From positions 1,631,001 to 1,695,000 of the forward strand of contig NZ_CP067992.1 in the NCBI RefSeq assembly GCF_016658865.1: a stretch of DNA of 64,000 nucleotides, read 5' to 3'. Of the stretch, positions 48,682 through 58,681 are shown in pieces (position 1 is the stretch's first letter; the number at the start of each line of letters is the position of its first letter). Both the position numbers and the translations under genes were made by a program. The stretch is from Streptococcus mitis. Lineage in GTDB: Bacteria > Bacillota > Bacilli > Lactobacillales > Streptococcaceae. Under the pieces are notes generated by a model. It had not been told where the DNA came from. It saw only the letters and a program-made list of their open reading frames with translations, and ran no database searches.

Positions 48682-49544
48682 CTTGGACTCCCTCCGTGCA
48701 ATCTGACTAGGCTAGCAATTGTATCTGGCAAGTCTCTTCTTTTAACGATAGCATCCACAAAGCCATGTTCTAATAGGAATTCTGCCTTTTGGAAATCCTC
48801 AGGCAAGCTTTCACGAACCGTATTTTCAATGACACGACGCCCAGCAAAACCAACCAAACTTTGTGGTTCAGCCAGAATGATATCGCCTTCCATAGCGAAG
48901 GAAGCTGTTACACCACCTGTCGTTGGATCTGTCAAAATCGTCAGGTAAAAGAGGCCAGCATTTGAATGGCGTTTAACTGCTGCAGAAATCTTTGCCATCT
49001 GCATGAGACTCATAATTCCTTCCTGCATACGGGCTCCACCAGATGCTGTGAAAAGAACAACTGGCAATTTTTCAACAGTCGCATACTCAAATAATCGAGT
49101 GATTTTTTCCCCTACAACCGTACCCATAGATGCCATGATAAAGTTGGAATCCATAATCCCAAGAGCCACAGTCTGACCTTTAATAAGAGCAGTTCCTGTC
49201 ACAACGGCTTCATCCAGACCTGTTTTTTCACGCATGGTTGCCAGTTTCTTTTGGTAACCAGGGAAATGCAAGGGATCCTTGCTTTCAATCCCTGTAAACA
49301 ATTCCTTGAAGGTTCCCATATCAATCGTCAAAGCCAAGCGTTCTTGGGCAGAAATACGAAAGGTATAGCTACAGTGCGGACAGATACGCTCACTTCCCAG
49401 ATCCTTCTGGTAGATGGTATGCTTACAACCCGGACACTGGGAGAATAATTCATCTGGAACCTCTGGCTTAGCTTGAGGTTTTTCCCTAACTGAACGATTG
49501 GGATTGATTCGAATATACTTATCTTTTTTACTAAATAGAGCCAT
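48678..49544 (-). CDS. accD: Acetyl-CoA carboxylase carboxyltransferase subunit beta
   Basis: A 288-aa subunit with the N-terminal zinc ribbon (CPGC at about 37-40 and CPHC at about 56-59). The carboxyltransferase core includes [22 protein letters not shown] and [16 protein letters not shown]. It works with AccA in malonyl-CoA formation. It starts 36 bp after accC and overlaps accA by 4 bp. Confidence 0.96.
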   Translation of the reverse strand: MALFSKKDKYIRINPNRSVREKPQAKPEVPDELFSQCPGCKHTIYQKDLGSERICPHCSYTFRISAQERLALTIDMGTFKELFTGIESKDPLHFPGYQKKLATMREKTGLDEAVVTGTALIKGQTVALGIMDSNFIMASMGTVVGEKITRLFEYATVEKLPVVLFTASGGARMQEGIMSLMQMAKISAAVKRHSNAGLFYLTILTDPTTGGVTASFAMEGDIILAEPQSLVGFAGRRVIENTVRESLPEDFQKAEFLLEHGFVDAIVKRRDLPDTIASLVRLHGGSPR

Positions 49545-49580
49545 TGATTCCCCTTTTCGGTTTAAACTCTTGAAGTCATT

Positions 49581-50948
49581 TTATTCTTTTTCTTGATATT
49601 TGGGTAAGAAGGTTTCCATCAAGAAGGAAGTATCGTAATCCCCAGCAATGACATTGCGATCTGAAATGAGGTCAAGCTGGAAATCAGCATTGGTCTGCAC
49701 CCCCTCTATCTCTAGTTCATAGAGGGCTCGTTGCATTTTCATCAAAGCATCAAAACGATTCTCTCCATGAACGATGACTTTGGCAATCATACTATCATAA
49801 TAGGGGGGAATGGTATAGCCTGGATAAACTGCTGAATCTACGCGCAAGCCAACCCCTCCACTTGGCAGATAGAGATTGGTAATCTTACCTGGACTTGGAG
49901 CAAAATTAAAAGCTGGATTTTCTGCATTGATCCGACACTCGATAGCATGGCCACGTAGGACAATATCTTCTTGCTTCACAGACAAAGGCTGGCCTGCCGC
50001 AATGCGAATCTGTTCCTTAACGATATCCACACCTGAAACAAACTCTGTTACTGGATGCTCTACCTGAACACGAGTATTCATCTCCATGAAATAGAAGTTT
50101 CCACTGGCTTCGTCAAGAAGAAACTCAATGGTCCCTGCATTCTCATAGCCAACAGACTCTGCAGCTCGAACAGCCGCAGCACCGATTTCATGGCGTAGCG
50201 TTTTTCCGATTGCAATCGAAGGGCTTTCTTCTAAAACCTTTTGGTTATTCCGTTGAAGAGAGCAATCTCGTTCCCCCAAATGGATTACATTTCCATGTTC
50301 ATCTCCTAGAATTTGAACCTCGATATGACGAGCTGGATAAATGACCCGTTCTATGTACATGGCACCATTGCCATAATTAGCCTTGGCTTCACTAGAGGCA
50401 GTTTCAAAAGCTGAAACAAGGTCTTCTGGTTTTTCAACCTTACGAATCCCTTTACCACCTCCACCTGCTGAAGCCTTGAGCATCACAGGATAGCCAATTT
50501 TTTCAGCAACAATCAAAGCTTCCTCAGAGTTATGCACTTCTCCATCCGAACCCGGAATGACGGGCACGCCTGCTTTAATCATCTGAGCACGTGCATTAAT
50601 CTTGTCCCCCATCATATCCATAACATGGCCAGATGGACCGATAAACTTGATGCCAACCTCTTCACACATGGTTGCAAATTTGGAATTTTCACTGAGAAAT
50701 CCAAAACCGGGGTGAATAGCTTCTGCTTCAGTCAAGACTGCAGCTGATAGAACCGCATTAATGTTAAGATAAGACTCAGTTGCCTTGCCAGGGCCGATAC
50801 AAACCGCTTCATCTGCCAAAAGCGTATGAAGGGCTTCCTTATCAGCAGTTGAATAAACCGCTACCGTCGCAATCCCCAATTCACGCGCTGCACGGATAAT
50901 ACGGACCGCAATTTCACCACGATTGGCAATTAAAATTTTTCGAAACAT
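49581..50948 (-). CDS. accC: Acetyl-CoA carboxylase biotin carboxylase subunit
   Basis: A 455-aa ATP-grasp enzyme that carboxylates biotin on AccB using bicarbonate and ATP. Motifs: KILIANRGEIAVRIIRAAREL at the start, the glycine-rich ATP loop KASAGGGGKGIRKV at about 160, and the catalytic region FYFMEMNTRVQVEHPVTE (about 285-302). Length is as usual. It starts 11 bp after fabZ. Confidence 0.97.
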   Translation of the reverse strand: MFRKILIANRGEIAVRIIRAARELGIATVAVYSTADKEALHTLLADEAVCIGPGKATESYLNINAVLSAAVLTEAEAIHPGFGFLSENSKFATMCEEVGIKFIGPSGHVMDMMGDKINARAQMIKAGVPVIPGSDGEVHNSEEALIVAEKIGYPVMLKASAGGGGKGIRKVEKPEDLVSAFETASSEAKANYGNGAMYIERVIYPARHIEVQILGDEHGNVIHLGERDCSLQRNNQKVLEESPSIAIGKTLRHEIGAAAVRAAESVGYENAGTIEFLLDEASGNFYFMEMNTRVQVEHPVTEFVSGVDIVKEQIRIAAGQPLSVKQEDIVLRGHAIECRINAENPAFNFAPSPGKITNLYLPSGGVGLRVDSAVYPGYTIPPYYDSMIAKVIVHGENRFDALMKMQRALYELEIEGVQTNADFQLDLISDRNVIAGDYDTSFLMETFLPKYQEKE

Positions 50949-50959
50949 GGAGAACCTCC

Positions 50960-51382
50960 TTAGTTCCCAATTGCAAAGGTAAGAGTACCACTAGCAGCAA
51001 GCTTGCCATCCACTTCAGCTTTGGCTTCAACCACGGCAATGGTACCACGACGTTTTACAAAAGTCGCTGTCATAACCAATTGGTCGCCTGGTACAACCTG
51101 CTTCTTGAATTTAACCTTGTCCATACCAGCGTAAAAGACTAGTTTCCCCTTATTTTCAGGCTTAGACAACTCCAAAACACCAGCAGTTTGCGCCAAGGCT
51201 TCCATGATTAGAACACCTGGCATAACTGGGTATTGAGGAAAATGGCCGTTAAAGAAAGGCTCGTTGATAGTCACATTTTTGATGGCAACAATAGTATCCT
51301 CGCTCACTTCCAAGACACGGTCCACTAGGAGCATGGGATAACGGTGGGGTAGAGCTTCTTTGATTCCTTGAATATCGATCAT
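50960..51382 (-). CDS. fabZ: 3-hydroxyacyl-ACP dehydratase FabZ
   Basis: A 140-aa hot-dog fold dehydratase. The active-site motif is [21 protein letters not shown], with catalytic His at about 48 and Glu at about 62. It dehydrates 3-hydroxyacyl-ACP to trans-2-enoyl-ACP. Isomerisation for unsaturated fatty acids is provided by FabM in this genus, since FabA is absent. It overlaps accB by 4 bp. Confidence 0.96.
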   Translation of the reverse strand: MIDIQGIKEALPHRYPMLLVDRVLEVSEDTIVAIKNVTINEPFFNGHFPQYPVMPGVLIMEALAQTAGVLELSKPENKGKLVFYAGMDKVKFKKQVVPGDQLVMTATFVKRRGTIAVVEAKAEVDGKLAASGTLTFAIGN

Positions 51383-51861
51383 TTGATACGTACCAATCCT
51401 TTACCAAACTCAACCATTTCTTCGTTAGAAACGAGAATTTCCGTTACTACACCATCCTTAGGTGCTGGAATTTCATTCATAACTTTCATGGCTTCGATAA
51501 TCACCAATGTTTGACCTTTTTTGACACTATCACCAACTGAAACGAAGGCCGGTTTATCTGGGCCAGCAGCCAAGTAAGCCACTCCAACAAGTGGGCTCTC
51601 TACAACATCTCCCTCAGCAACTACACTTGTTTCAGCTGGAGCTTGAACTTCTTCTACAGTCTCTGCTGGAGCAGATGTAGGAGCCGCTGAATTTGGTGTT
51701 GCTAGAACGGGCGCTGGAGCAACTGGAGCTGCAACTTCAGGCACAAGTCTAGCTTCATTTTTGCTAAACTGCAACTCATCCGTCCCATTTTTATAAGAAA
51801 ATTCTCTCAAACTTGACTGGTCAAATTGAGCCATCAAGTCTTTAATATCGTTTAAATTCAT
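51379..51861 (-). CDS. accB: Biotin carboxyl carrier protein AccB
   Basis: A 160-aa carrier. The N-terminal helical part ([18 protein letters not shown]) is followed by an Ala/Pro-rich linker (about 43-80), then the biotinyl domain with EAMKVMNE (modified Lys at about 125). It shuttles carboxybiotin between AccC and AccA-AccD. Its linker is unusually rich in AP repeats but otherwise ordinary. It lies 2 bp after fabF. Confidence 0.96.
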   Translation of the reverse strand: MNLNDIKDLMAQFDQSSLREFSYKNGTDELQFSKNEARLVPEVAAPVAPAPVLATPNSAAPTSAPAETVEEVQAPAETSVVAEGDVVESPLVGVAYLAAGPDKPAFVSVGDSVKKGQTLVIIEAMKVMNEIPAPKDGVVTEILVSNEEMVEFGKGLVRIK

Positions 51862-51863
51862 AC

Positions 51864-53099
51864 TTATTTATTCTCCCAACGTTTGAAAGCAAGAACGGCA
51901 TTGTGGCCACCAAAACCAAAGGTATTTGAAATAGCGTATGGAATCTCTTGCTCCAAGCCTTGTCCATAAACGACATTGGCTTCGATATAGTCTGATACTT
52001 CGCTTGTCCCAGCTGTCATTGGTACAAAGTTATGACGCATAGCTTCGATGGTTACGATAGCTTCTACTGCACCCGCAGCCCCCAGCAAATGTCCGGTGAA
52101 AGACTTAGTTGATGATACAGGTACTTCCTTGCCAAGAACAGCTACGATAGCACCACTTTCTCCTTTTTCATTAGCAGGAGTTGACGTTCCGTGAGCATTG
52201 ACATAGGCTACCTGCTCTGGAGAAATCTCAGCTTCTTCCAAGGCTAGTTTGATGGCCTTGATAGCTCCCTGACCTTCTGGATGTGGTGAAGTCATGTGGT
52301 AGGCATCACAAGTATTTCCGTAACCAACCACTTCAGCAAGGATAGTAGCCCCACGTTTTTCCGCGTGGTCAAGGCTTTCAAGAACCAACATCCCTGAACC
52401 TTCACCCATGACAAAACCATTACGGTTCTTATCAAATGGGATAGAAGCACGACTTGGGTCCTCTGTAGTAGAGAGAGCTGTTAGGGCTTGGAAACCAGCA
52501 ATAGCAAAAGGTGTGATAGAGGCTTCTGAACCACCTACCAACATAACGTCTTGGAAACCAAATTTAATTGAGCGGAAGGCATCCCCAATCGCATCATTTG
52601 ATGAAGCGCAGGCAGTATTGATCGATTTACAAACACCGTTTGCTCCAAAACGCATGGCAACATTTCCTGAAGCCATATTTGGCAAAGCTTTTGGAAGGGT
52701 CAATGGTTTCACACGTTTTGGACCTTTATCATTTAAGCGAAGTACTTGATCTTCAATTTCCTTGATTCCACCAATACCAGAGGCAACAATAACACCAAAA
52801 CGATCCTTGTCAATAGCCTCTACATCCAGATTGGCATGATTGACAGCCTCTTGGGCTGCGTACAAAGCATACAAAGAATAGTTATCAAAACGATTGGTAT
52901 CTTTCTTTACAAAGTATTTATCAAAAGGAAAATCTTGAATTTCTGCTGCATTATGCACATCAAAGTCACTATGATCAAATTTTGTAATTTGGCCAATTCC
53001 GATTTTTCCAGTTGTCAAACTATTCCAAAATTCTTCTGGTGTATTTCCGATTGGAGATGTTACTCCATAACCTGTTACTACTACGCGATTTAGTTTCAT
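51864..53099 (-). CDS. fabF: Beta-ketoacyl-ACP synthase II
   Basis: A 411-aa condensing enzyme that elongates acyl-ACP with malonyl-ACP. The catalytic Cys is in SINTACASSNDAIGDAF (about 160-176). The two His are in NAHGTSTPANEKGE and KSFTGHLLGAAGA. It begins MKLNRVVVTGYGVTSPIGNT. It starts 21 bp after fabG. As FabB is absent here, FabF does both ordinary and unsaturated elongation. Confidence 0.97.
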   Translation of the reverse strand: MKLNRVVVTGYGVTSPIGNTPEEFWNSLTTGKIGIGQITKFDHSDFDVHNAAEIQDFPFDKYFVKKDTNRFDNYSLYALYAAQEAVNHANLDVEAIDKDRFGVIVASGIGGIKEIEDQVLRLNDKGPKRVKPLTLPKALPNMASGNVAMRFGANGVCKSINTACASSNDAIGDAFRSIKFGFQDVMLVGGSEASITPFAIAGFQALTALSTTEDPSRASIPFDKNRNGFVMGEGSGMLVLESLDHAEKRGATILAEVVGYGNTCDAYHMTSPHPEGQGAIKAIKLALEEAEISPEQVAYVNAHGTSTPANEKGESGAIVAVLGKEVPVSSTKSFTGHLLGAAGAVEAIVTIEAMRHNFVPMTAGTSEVSDYIEANVVYGQGLEQEIPYAISNTFGFGGHNAVLAFKRWENK

Positions 53100-53120
53100 C
53101 TTTTTTACCTCTAGCTTCTG

Positions 53121-53852
53121 CTACATACTTAAGCCACCATCAATGGCAACCACTTGACCAGTTAGATAATCTTGGCCTGCTAAAAATACTGTTAAATCTG
53201 CAACCTGCTCTGCCTGCCCAAATTCTTTCATAGGAATTTGTGCCAGCATAGCATCTTTTACCTTGTCTGATAGAACAGCTGTCATATCGGACTCAATCAT
53301 TCCAGGTGCAATAGCATTAACCCTGATATTGCGATTGGCCACTTCACGCGCCACAGACTTGGTAAAACCAATCAAACCAGCCTTAGAAGCTGCATAGTTA
53401 GCTTGACCGATATTCCCCATCAAACCAACTACACTAGACATATTAATGATAGCACCTTCTCTGGCTTTTATCATCGGTTTCAAGACTGATTGTGTCATGT
53501 TAAAGGCACCAGTCAGGTTAACCTTGAGCACTTTTTCAAAATCTGCTTCTGTCATCTTGAGCATTAGGGTATCTTGGGTAATCCCTGCATTGTTGACCAA
53601 AACATCTACTGAACCCAGCTCTACAATAGCTTGATCAACCATACGCTTAGCATCTGCAAAATTTGATACATCTCCTGAAACGGGAACCACCTTGACACCA
53701 TAGTTTGAAAACTCAGCGAGCAATTCTTCTGAGATTGCCCCACGACTGTTTAAAACAATATTGGCTCCTGCCTGAGCAAACTTGTGGGCGATGGCAAGAC
53801 CAATCCCACGACTCGAACCTGTAATAAAGATATTTTTATTTTTTAGTTGCAT
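53121..53852 (-). CDS. fabG: 3-oxoacyl-ACP reductase FabG
   Basis: A 243-aa short-chain dehydrogenase using NADPH. The Rossmann motif is TGSSRGIGLAIA (about 11-22), the catalytic Ser in NMSSVVG and the YxxxK in YAASKAG (Tyr at about 150). It reduces 3-oxoacyl-ACP in fatty-acid elongation. It sits 40 bp after fabD. Confidence 0.96.
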   Translation of the reverse strand: MQLKNKNIFITGSSRGIGLAIAHKFAQAGANIVLNSRGAISEELLAEFSNYGVKVVPVSGDVSNFADAKRMVDQAIVELGSVDVLVNNAGITQDTLMLKMTEADFEKVLKVNLTGAFNMTQSVLKPMIKAREGAIINMSSVVGLMGNIGQANYAASKAGLIGFTKSVAREVANRNIRVNAIAPGMIESDMTAVLSDKVKDAMLAQIPMKEFGQAEQVADLTVFLAGQDYLTGQVVAIDGGLSM

Positions 53853-53892
53853 TCTTTTCTCCTGTTTCCTCTTGTATTTGTGGGAGAAGGGA

Positions 53893-54816
53893 TTACTCGT
53901 TTTCTAGCAAGGCTTCCAAACTCGCCTGATCTTCAACATTGGCTAGTTTAGCTGTTTTATCAATTTTTTTGACAAAGCCTGACAAGACTTTCCCTGGGCC
54001 AATCTCGATAAAGTTGGTTACTCCTGCTTCTTGCATAACTGCAATACTTTCATAGAAACGAACTGGTTCCTTGACCTGACGCGTCAAGAGTTGAACTATA
54101 TCTTCTTTTTGCATGACAGCAGCTTCTGTATTACCAACTAGGGGACAAGTAAAATCTGCAAAACTTACTTGAGCAAGAGTTTCAGCTAGTTTCTGGCTAG
54201 CAGGCTCAAGGAGAGCGGTATGAAAGGGACCTGACACCTTGAGTGGAATCAAGCGTTTGGCACCTGCTTCTTGCAAGAGTTCGACAGCTCGGTCAACTGC
54301 AGCCACTTCTCCACCAATCACAATTTGTGCAGGTGTATTATAGTTGGCTGGAGTAACCACTCCAAGTTCAGAAGCTTTTCGACAGACTTCTTCAATAACC
54401 TCTACTGGCGTATTGAGAACTGCTACCATCTTGCCAGAACCAGCAGGGGCCGCTTCTTCCATATAGGCTCCACGCTTAGCTACCAAGGCAACCGCATCTT
54501 CAAAATCCAAGGCACCGCTGGCTACCAAGGCAGAGTATTCTCCAAGTGACAAACCAGCAACCATATCAGGCTGATAGCCCTTTTCTTTCAATAAACGATA
54601 GATAGCAACTGAAGTCGCTAAAATAGCTGGTTGCGTATAGCGGGTCTGATTGAGTTTTTCTTCTTCCCTATCAATGAGATAACGCAAATCATAACCGAGT
54701 ACCTGACTCGCTTGATCAATCGTTTCTTTGACAATAGGGTAGTGATCATAGAGATCCCGTCCCATACCTAGATACTGGGCACCTTGGCCAGCAAATAAAA
54801 AGGCCGTTTTAGTCAT
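53893..54816 (-). CDS. fabD: Malonyl-CoA:ACP transacylase
   Basis: A 307-aa acyltransferase that loads malonate onto ACP. The nucleophile motif is GLSLGEYSAL (Ser at about 92), with GQGAQYLGMG at the N-terminus and the catalytic His in SGPFHTALLEPA (about 200). It overlaps fabK by 8 bp, so the two are probably co-translated. Confidence 0.97.
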   Translation of the reverse strand: MTKTAFLFAGQGAQYLGMGRDLYDHYPIVKETIDQASQVLGYDLRYLIDREEEKLNQTRYTQPAILATSVAIYRLLKEKGYQPDMVAGLSLGEYSALVASGALDFEDAVALVAKRGAYMEEAAPAGSGKMVAVLNTPVEVIEEVCRKASELGVVTPANYNTPAQIVIGGEVAAVDRAVELLQEAGAKRLIPLKVSGPFHTALLEPASQKLAETLAQVSFADFTCPLVGNTEAAVMQKEDIVQLLTRQVKEPVRFYESIAVMQEAGVTNFIEIGPGKVLSGFVKKIDKTAKLANVEDQASLEALLENE

Positions 54817-55783
54817 TTCTTACAACTCCTGCCCAACGAGAGGCTTCTTCTTGAATTTTCTTAGCTGCTCCGTAATACAAATCTTTTAGGATTTCTTCAA
54901 CGGTTTCTTCTTTGGAAACAAGCCCAGCAATTTGACCTGCCATAACAGATCCACCATCCACATCTCCGTGAACAACCGCTTTGGCTAGTGCACCTGCTCC
55001 CATTTGTTCAAAAATTTCCAAATCTGGATTTTCTTGTTTAAAGGCATCTTTCTCAGCTTTTTCAAAATCACGAGTCAATTGGTTTTTAATCGCACGAACA
55101 GCATGTCCAAAGTGTTGAGCTGAAATCGTAGTATCGATATCTCTAGCTTTTAAAATTTTCGCCTTATAATTTGGATGGGCATTAGACTCTTTTGCAACGA
55201 CAAAGCGAGTTCCAACCTGAACAGCTTCTGCACCTAGCATAAAGCCAGCTGCAGCACCTTCACCATCTGCAATCCCTCCTGCAGCAATAACAGGAATAGA
55301 TACAGCAGCAGCAACCTGGCGCACCAAGGTCATGGTTGTTAATTTACCGATATGCCCCCCAGCTTCCATTCCTTCTGCAATAACGGCATCTGCACCGATT
55401 TTTTCCATGCGCTTAGCTAGGGCAACACTAGGAACAACAGGAATAACTGTAATACCAGCAGCATGGAAACGTTCCATGTATTTACTTGGATTTCCTGCTC
55501 CTGTTGTAACTACCTTAACACCTTCCTCGATAACGAGGTCTACAATATCTTCCACAAAGGGAGACAAGAGCATGATGTTGACACCAAAGGGTTTATCCGT
55601 CAATGATTTGATTTTATCAATATTTGCCTTGACAACTTCTTTAGGGGCATTCCCCCCACCGATAATCCCTAGTCCTCCAGCCTTGGAAACAGCCCCTGCC
55701 AAATCACCATCAGCAACCCAGGCCATCCCTCCTTGGAAAATAGGATAATCAATGTTCAATAATTCTGTAATACGCGTTTTCAT
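54809..55783 (-). CDS. fabK: Enoyl-ACP reductase II (FMN-dependent FabK)
   Basis: A 324-aa TIM-barrel flavoprotein that does the last reduction of each elongation cycle, instead of the FabI type. It has FQGGMAWVADGDLAGAVSKAGGLG at the start (family-typical), the phosphate-binding AAGGIADGEGAAAG and MLGAEAVQVGTRF. FabK confers the known low sensitivity of pneumococci to triclosan. A FabT-like site lies upstream (55830-55846), which fits separate control from the acpP side. Confidence 0.96.
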   Translation of the reverse strand: MKTRITELLNIDYPIFQGGMAWVADGDLAGAVSKAGGLGIIGGGNAPKEVVKANIDKIKSLTDKPFGVNIMLLSPFVEDIVDLVIEEGVKVVTTGAGNPSKYMERFHAAGITVIPVVPSVALAKRMEKIGADAVIAEGMEAGGHIGKLTTMTLVRQVAAAVSIPVIAAGGIADGEGAAAGFMLGAEAVQVGTRFVVAKESNAHPNYKAKILKARDIDTTISAQHFGHAVRAIKNQLTRDFEKAEKDAFKQENPDLEIFEQMGAGALAKAVVHGDVDGGSVMAGQIAGLVSKEETVEEILKDLYYGAAKKIQEEASRWAGVVRND

Positions 55784-55829
55784 AGTGCCTCCATCGTTTC
55801 TTGCTTACGTAATAGTTCGATACCGTCAT

Positions 55830-55846
55830 AATTTGACAATCAAACT
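55830..55846 (-). promoter_or_regulatory. Probable FabT operator ahead of fabK
   Basis: The dyad AATTTGA-CAA-TCAAACT is symmetrical at six of seven positions (TTTGA/TCAAA core). FabT of pneumococcus is known to bind such TTTGA-type palindromes upstream of fabT and fabK. This one lies 46 bp ahead of the fabK start, in the gap after acpP. Confidence 0.7.
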
Positions 55847-55861
55847 ATTGCCTAAACAAGA

Positions 55862-55882
55862 GGGAGCGGGTTTCCCTACTCC
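55862..55882 (-). terminator. Weak hairpin after acpP
   Basis: GGGAGCGGG-TTT-CCCTACTCC can form GGAG/CTCC plus GGG/CCC stems about 20 bp after the acpP stop. The following T-run (TCTTGTTT) is poor, so it is likely a partial terminator that separates fabT-fabH-acpP from fabK and the rest. Confidence 0.45.
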
Positions 55883-55900
55883 TTCTATCTTATATTCTGC

Positions 55901-56125
55901 TTATTTTGTTTGCTCTTCAACGTAGGCAACCAAGTCACCAACTGTTTTCAAGTCATCTTCTGCTTCGATTTGGATATCAAAAGCATCTTCGATTTCTGAA
56001 ATTACTTGGAACAAGTCCAATGAATCTGCGTCCAAATCATCAAAAGTTGATTCAAGTGTTACTTCTGATGCGTCTTTTCCAAGTTCTTCAACGATAATTT
56101 CTTGTACTTTTTCAAATACTGCCAT
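55901..56125 (-). CDS. acpP: Acyl carrier protein
   Basis: A 74-aa acidic four-helix carrier with the 4'-phosphopantetheine site DADSLDLFQ (Ser at 35). It carries acyl chains through the Fab enzymes encoded around it. AAAGGAG precedes the ATG. It is placed between fabH and fabK as in pneumococcus; another ACP homologue normally exists elsewhere in the genome. Confidence 0.96.
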   Translation of the reverse strand: MAVFEKVQEIIVEELGKDASEVTLESTFDDLDADSLDLFQVISEIEDAFDIQIEAEDDLKTVGDLVAYVEEQTK

Positions 56126-56184
56126 GATAGGACTCCTTTAAAATAAATAGTTTTTTTATAACAATGTGTTCACCACATGATTAC

Positions 56185-57159
56185 CTAAATTGTAAGAATG
56201 AGCGTGCCCCAGGTCAAGCCTCCACCGAAGCCTGATAGTAGAACAGTCTGGCTACCATCTAAACGGATGAGGCCTTGTTCTACACACTCTGAAAGTAAAA
56301 TCGGGATACTGGCTGCACTGGTATTGCCATATTCCATCATATTGGCTGGAAGTTTATCTCGGTTAACACCGATTTTTCTAGCCATTTTATCCAAAATACG
56401 GTCATTAGCCTGATGAAGTAGCAGATAATCCAAGTTTGTCGCCTCTATAGGAGATTCATCAATAGTCTGCTTGATAGACTTGGCTACGTCCCGAATAGCA
56501 AAATCAAAGACCGCGCGCCCATCCATCTTCAAAAATGAATCTGCATTTTCTTGATCTGAAAACGGAGAATGCAAGCCTGAATGTCCATAAGTTAGACACT
56601 CGCTACGACTCCCATCACTATTGAGACTCTCAGCCAAAAAATGCTCTTTCTCGCTAGCTTCTAGCAAGACTCCACCAGCACCATCTCCAAACAAAACAGC
56701 TGTTGATCGGTCTGACCAATCGACTGCTTTAGAGAGGGTCTCACTACCAATCACCAAGCCTTTTTGAAAGCGACCAGAAGCGATAAACTTTTCAGCAGTT
56801 GAAAGAGCAAATACAAATCCACTGCAAGCCGCTGTTAGGTCAAAAGCAAAGGCCTTATTAGCACCAATATTAGCTTGAACACGAGCAGCTGTAGAGGGCA
56901 TCATCGAATCTGGAGTAATGGTAGCTAGGATGATAAAATCCAACTCCTCTCCTGTGATTCCAGCTTTTGCCATCAGTTTCTTGGCAACTTCTGTAGCCAA
57001 ATCACTAGTAGATTCTGTTCTTGAAATATGCCTTTGTCGTATTCCCGTCCGACTTGAAATCCACTCATCATTGGTATCCATAATCTGAGCCAAATCATGA
57101 TTTGTAACCACTTGCTCTGGCACATAATGAGCAACCTGGCTTATTTTTGCAAAAGCCAT
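56185..57159 (-). CDS. fabH: Beta-ketoacyl-ACP synthase III
   Basis: A 324-aa initiating condensing enzyme using acetyl-CoA (or short acyl-CoA) and malonyl-ACP. Catalytic Cys112 is in [11 protein letters not shown]; the His is in LLHQANDRI and the Asn in EYGNTSAAS. Its ATG shares one base with the fabT stop. Standard length. Confidence 0.97.
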   Translation of the reverse strand: MAFAKISQVAHYVPEQVVTNHDLAQIMDTNDEWISSRTGIRQRHISRTESTSDLATEVAKKLMAKAGITGEELDFIILATITPDSMMPSTAARVQANIGANKAFAFDLTAACSGFVFALSTAEKFIASGRFQKGLVIGSETLSKAVDWSDRSTAVLFGDGAGGVLLEASEKEHFLAESLNSDGSRSECLTYGHSGLHSPFSDQENADSFLKMDGRAVFDFAIRDVAKSIKQTIDESPIEATNLDYLLLHQANDRILDKMARKIGVNRDKLPANMMEYGNTSAASIPILLSECVEQGLIRLDGSQTVLLSGFGGGLTWGTLILTI

Positions 57160-57593
57160 TATCTCAAATCCTCCAAAAATTGATAAAGATTGGTCAAACC
57201 TTTGCTCATAACCTCCATCTCTTGCTTACTCATACCATCAATGATTTTTTCAACCATAGCCTTGTGGAAGCGTTTATGTAGTCTATGAACCAAGCGACCT
57301 TTCTTTGTCAAATGCAGATGCACTACACGTCGATCATGTTCTGAACGAATGCGTTCAATGTAACCCTTGCGTTCGAGATTATTCAAACTAGTCGTAACTG
57401 TCCCAAGAGTCACCATCAACTCTTTTGACACTTGACTTGGTGTCACATCTGGAACTTTTCCAATCACATCAATCGTATGCATTTCTTTGATGGAGATATC
57501 CTTGAAACGACTACCCCTCAAGCTAACTTCCTCAATAACGAGGACATTGTTAAATATAGACGTTAAATATTCATTAATTCGTTGGTAGTCCAA
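57159..57593 (-). CDS. fabT: MarR-family fatty-acid repressor FabT
   Basis: A 144-aa winged helix-turn-helix protein of the MarR family. The recognition-helix region is [20 protein letters not shown], followed by the wing [23 protein letters not shown] (DxR motif). FabT represses the fab genes when bound with long-chain acyl-ACP. The start at 57593 (ATG reading [10 protein letters not shown]) has AAAGGAGGGAAGGAAAG ahead. Its promoter is recognised upstream. It overlaps fabH by one base. Confidence 0.95.
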   Translation of the reverse strand: MDYQRINEYLTSIFNNVLVIEEVSLRGSRFKDISIKEMHTIDVIGKVPDVTPSQVSKELMVTLGTVTTSLNNLERKGYIERIRSEHDRRVVHLHLTKKGRLVHRLHKRFHKAMVEKIIDGMSKQEMEVMSKGLTNLYQFLEDLR

Positions 57594-57649
57594 TCTTTCC
57601 TTCCCTCCTTTTCAAAAAAACTTTTAGAATCAAAACATTTGACAAAAGA

Positions 57650-57678
57650 ATTATATCAAAGTTCAAAGAATGGTGCAA
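57650..57678 (-). promoter_or_regulatory. Promoter of fabT with TTTGA/TCAAA elements
   Basis: Minus strand: -35 TTGCAC (57673-57678), 17-bp spacer, -10 TATAAT (57650-57655). TTTGA (57656-57660) touches the -10, and TCAAA (57638-57642) lies 13 bp downstream. These are candidate FabT contacts for autoregulation. The promoter begins just after the fabM stop. Confidence 0.7.
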
Positions 57679-57686
57679 GTATTTTT

Positions 57687-58472
57687 TTATTTTCCTGTAA
57701 ATTTAGGTCTTCTTCTTTCCGAATGAGCCCGAACTCCTTCTTTGAAATCCTCTGTTTTGGCTAGAGATTCTTGAAGATTCAGTTCTAAAGTAGCATAATC
57801 TTGCCAATCTTTAAATTGGCTCTCCCACACCAACTTCTTGATGGCAGCATAAGAATTGTTTGAGCCACGTCTTAATTTTTTAAGAATCTGTTCTCTCGTC
57901 TTTTCAAGTTTATCAGCTTCACAGACGCGGTAAACTAGTCCCCATTCTAGAGCTTTTTCTGCGTTCAAAGCCTCACCTGTCATAGCCAATTGAGCAGCAC
58001 GCGTCACACCAATACTTCGACTCAAGAGATGAATTCCTCCTGCATCCGGAGCCAAGCCAACTCCAACAAAAGCTTGGATAAATTTAGCCTTATCCGTTGC
58101 CAGACAGAAATCTGCAGCAACAGCCATATTCGCTGCGGCACCTGCAACAGCCCCATCAACCTCCATCAAGACAGGTTTAGCAATTTGCTTGATTTTATAA
58201 GAAATAGTATTGACCAATTCTGCGATTTTCGTCAATGATGGAATATCATCCTCATCGACTGCTCGCTTCATCTCAACCAAATCTCCCCCAACAGAGAAGA
58301 CTTTGCCATTCGCGTTGATTAAGACAAAATGCACAGCCGGATCCTCTTCTGCCAAAATCAGAGCTTCTAAAATCTCCTCACACATAGGGATATGAAAACC
58401 ATTCGCTACCTCAGGACGATTCAAGGTAAGGATTGCCAAATCCTCTTCAAGCTGATAAATAATGTGTTCCAT
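57687..58472 (-). CDS. fabM: Trans-2-decenoyl-ACP isomerase FabM
   Basis: A 261-aa crotonase-fold enzyme that isomerises trans-2- to cis-3-decenoyl-ACP, the branch point for unsaturated fatty acids in streptococci that lack FabA. The oxyanion-hole segments [11 protein letters not shown] and [15 protein letters not shown] are present, with [15 protein letters not shown] following. It stands in the fab cluster directly before fabT. Family members with this context are FabM; general enoyl-CoA hydratase activity would not fit an organism without beta-oxidation. Confidence 0.93.
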   Translation of the reverse strand: MEHIIYQLEEDLAILTLNRPEVANGFHIPMCEEILEALILAEEDPAVHFVLINANGKVFSVGGDLVEMKRAVDEDDIPSLTKIAELVNTISYKIKQIAKPVLMEVDGAVAGAAANMAVAADFCLATDKAKFIQAFVGVGLAPDAGGIHLLSRSIGVTRAAQLAMTGEALNAEKALEWGLVYRVCEADKLEKTREQILKKLRRGSNNSYAAIKKLVWESQFKDWQDYATLELNLQESLAKTEDFKEGVRAHSERRRPKFTGK

Positions 58473-58623
58473 CTGGACTCCTTTTTATTTTATAAGCAGT
58501 TTAAATTATTTTATTTCAAAAGTATATCTTTTTTAAAATCAGAAAGCAAGAAAAAATCAACTGAAAGTGTCTCAGCCGATTAGAAAGGCTCGCTTTGTCC
58601 TAGAAAGCATCTTATTTTCTTCA

Positions 58624-58652
58624 TTGAAAAAAGGCTTTCTTTCTGCTATAAT
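58624..58652 (+). promoter_or_regulatory. Promoter of the aspartate kinase gene
   Basis: -35 TTGAAA (58624-58629), 17-bp spacer, -10 TATAAT (58647-58652) with TGC extension. AGGAG precedes ATG 58682. The rest of the 209-bp divergent gap (58473-58623) also must hold the fabM promoter; I see only a weak TTGAAA-19-TATAAA for it. Confidence 0.8.
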
Positions 58653-58681
58653 CGTATAAAATACTTACTTTAGGAGTTCTT

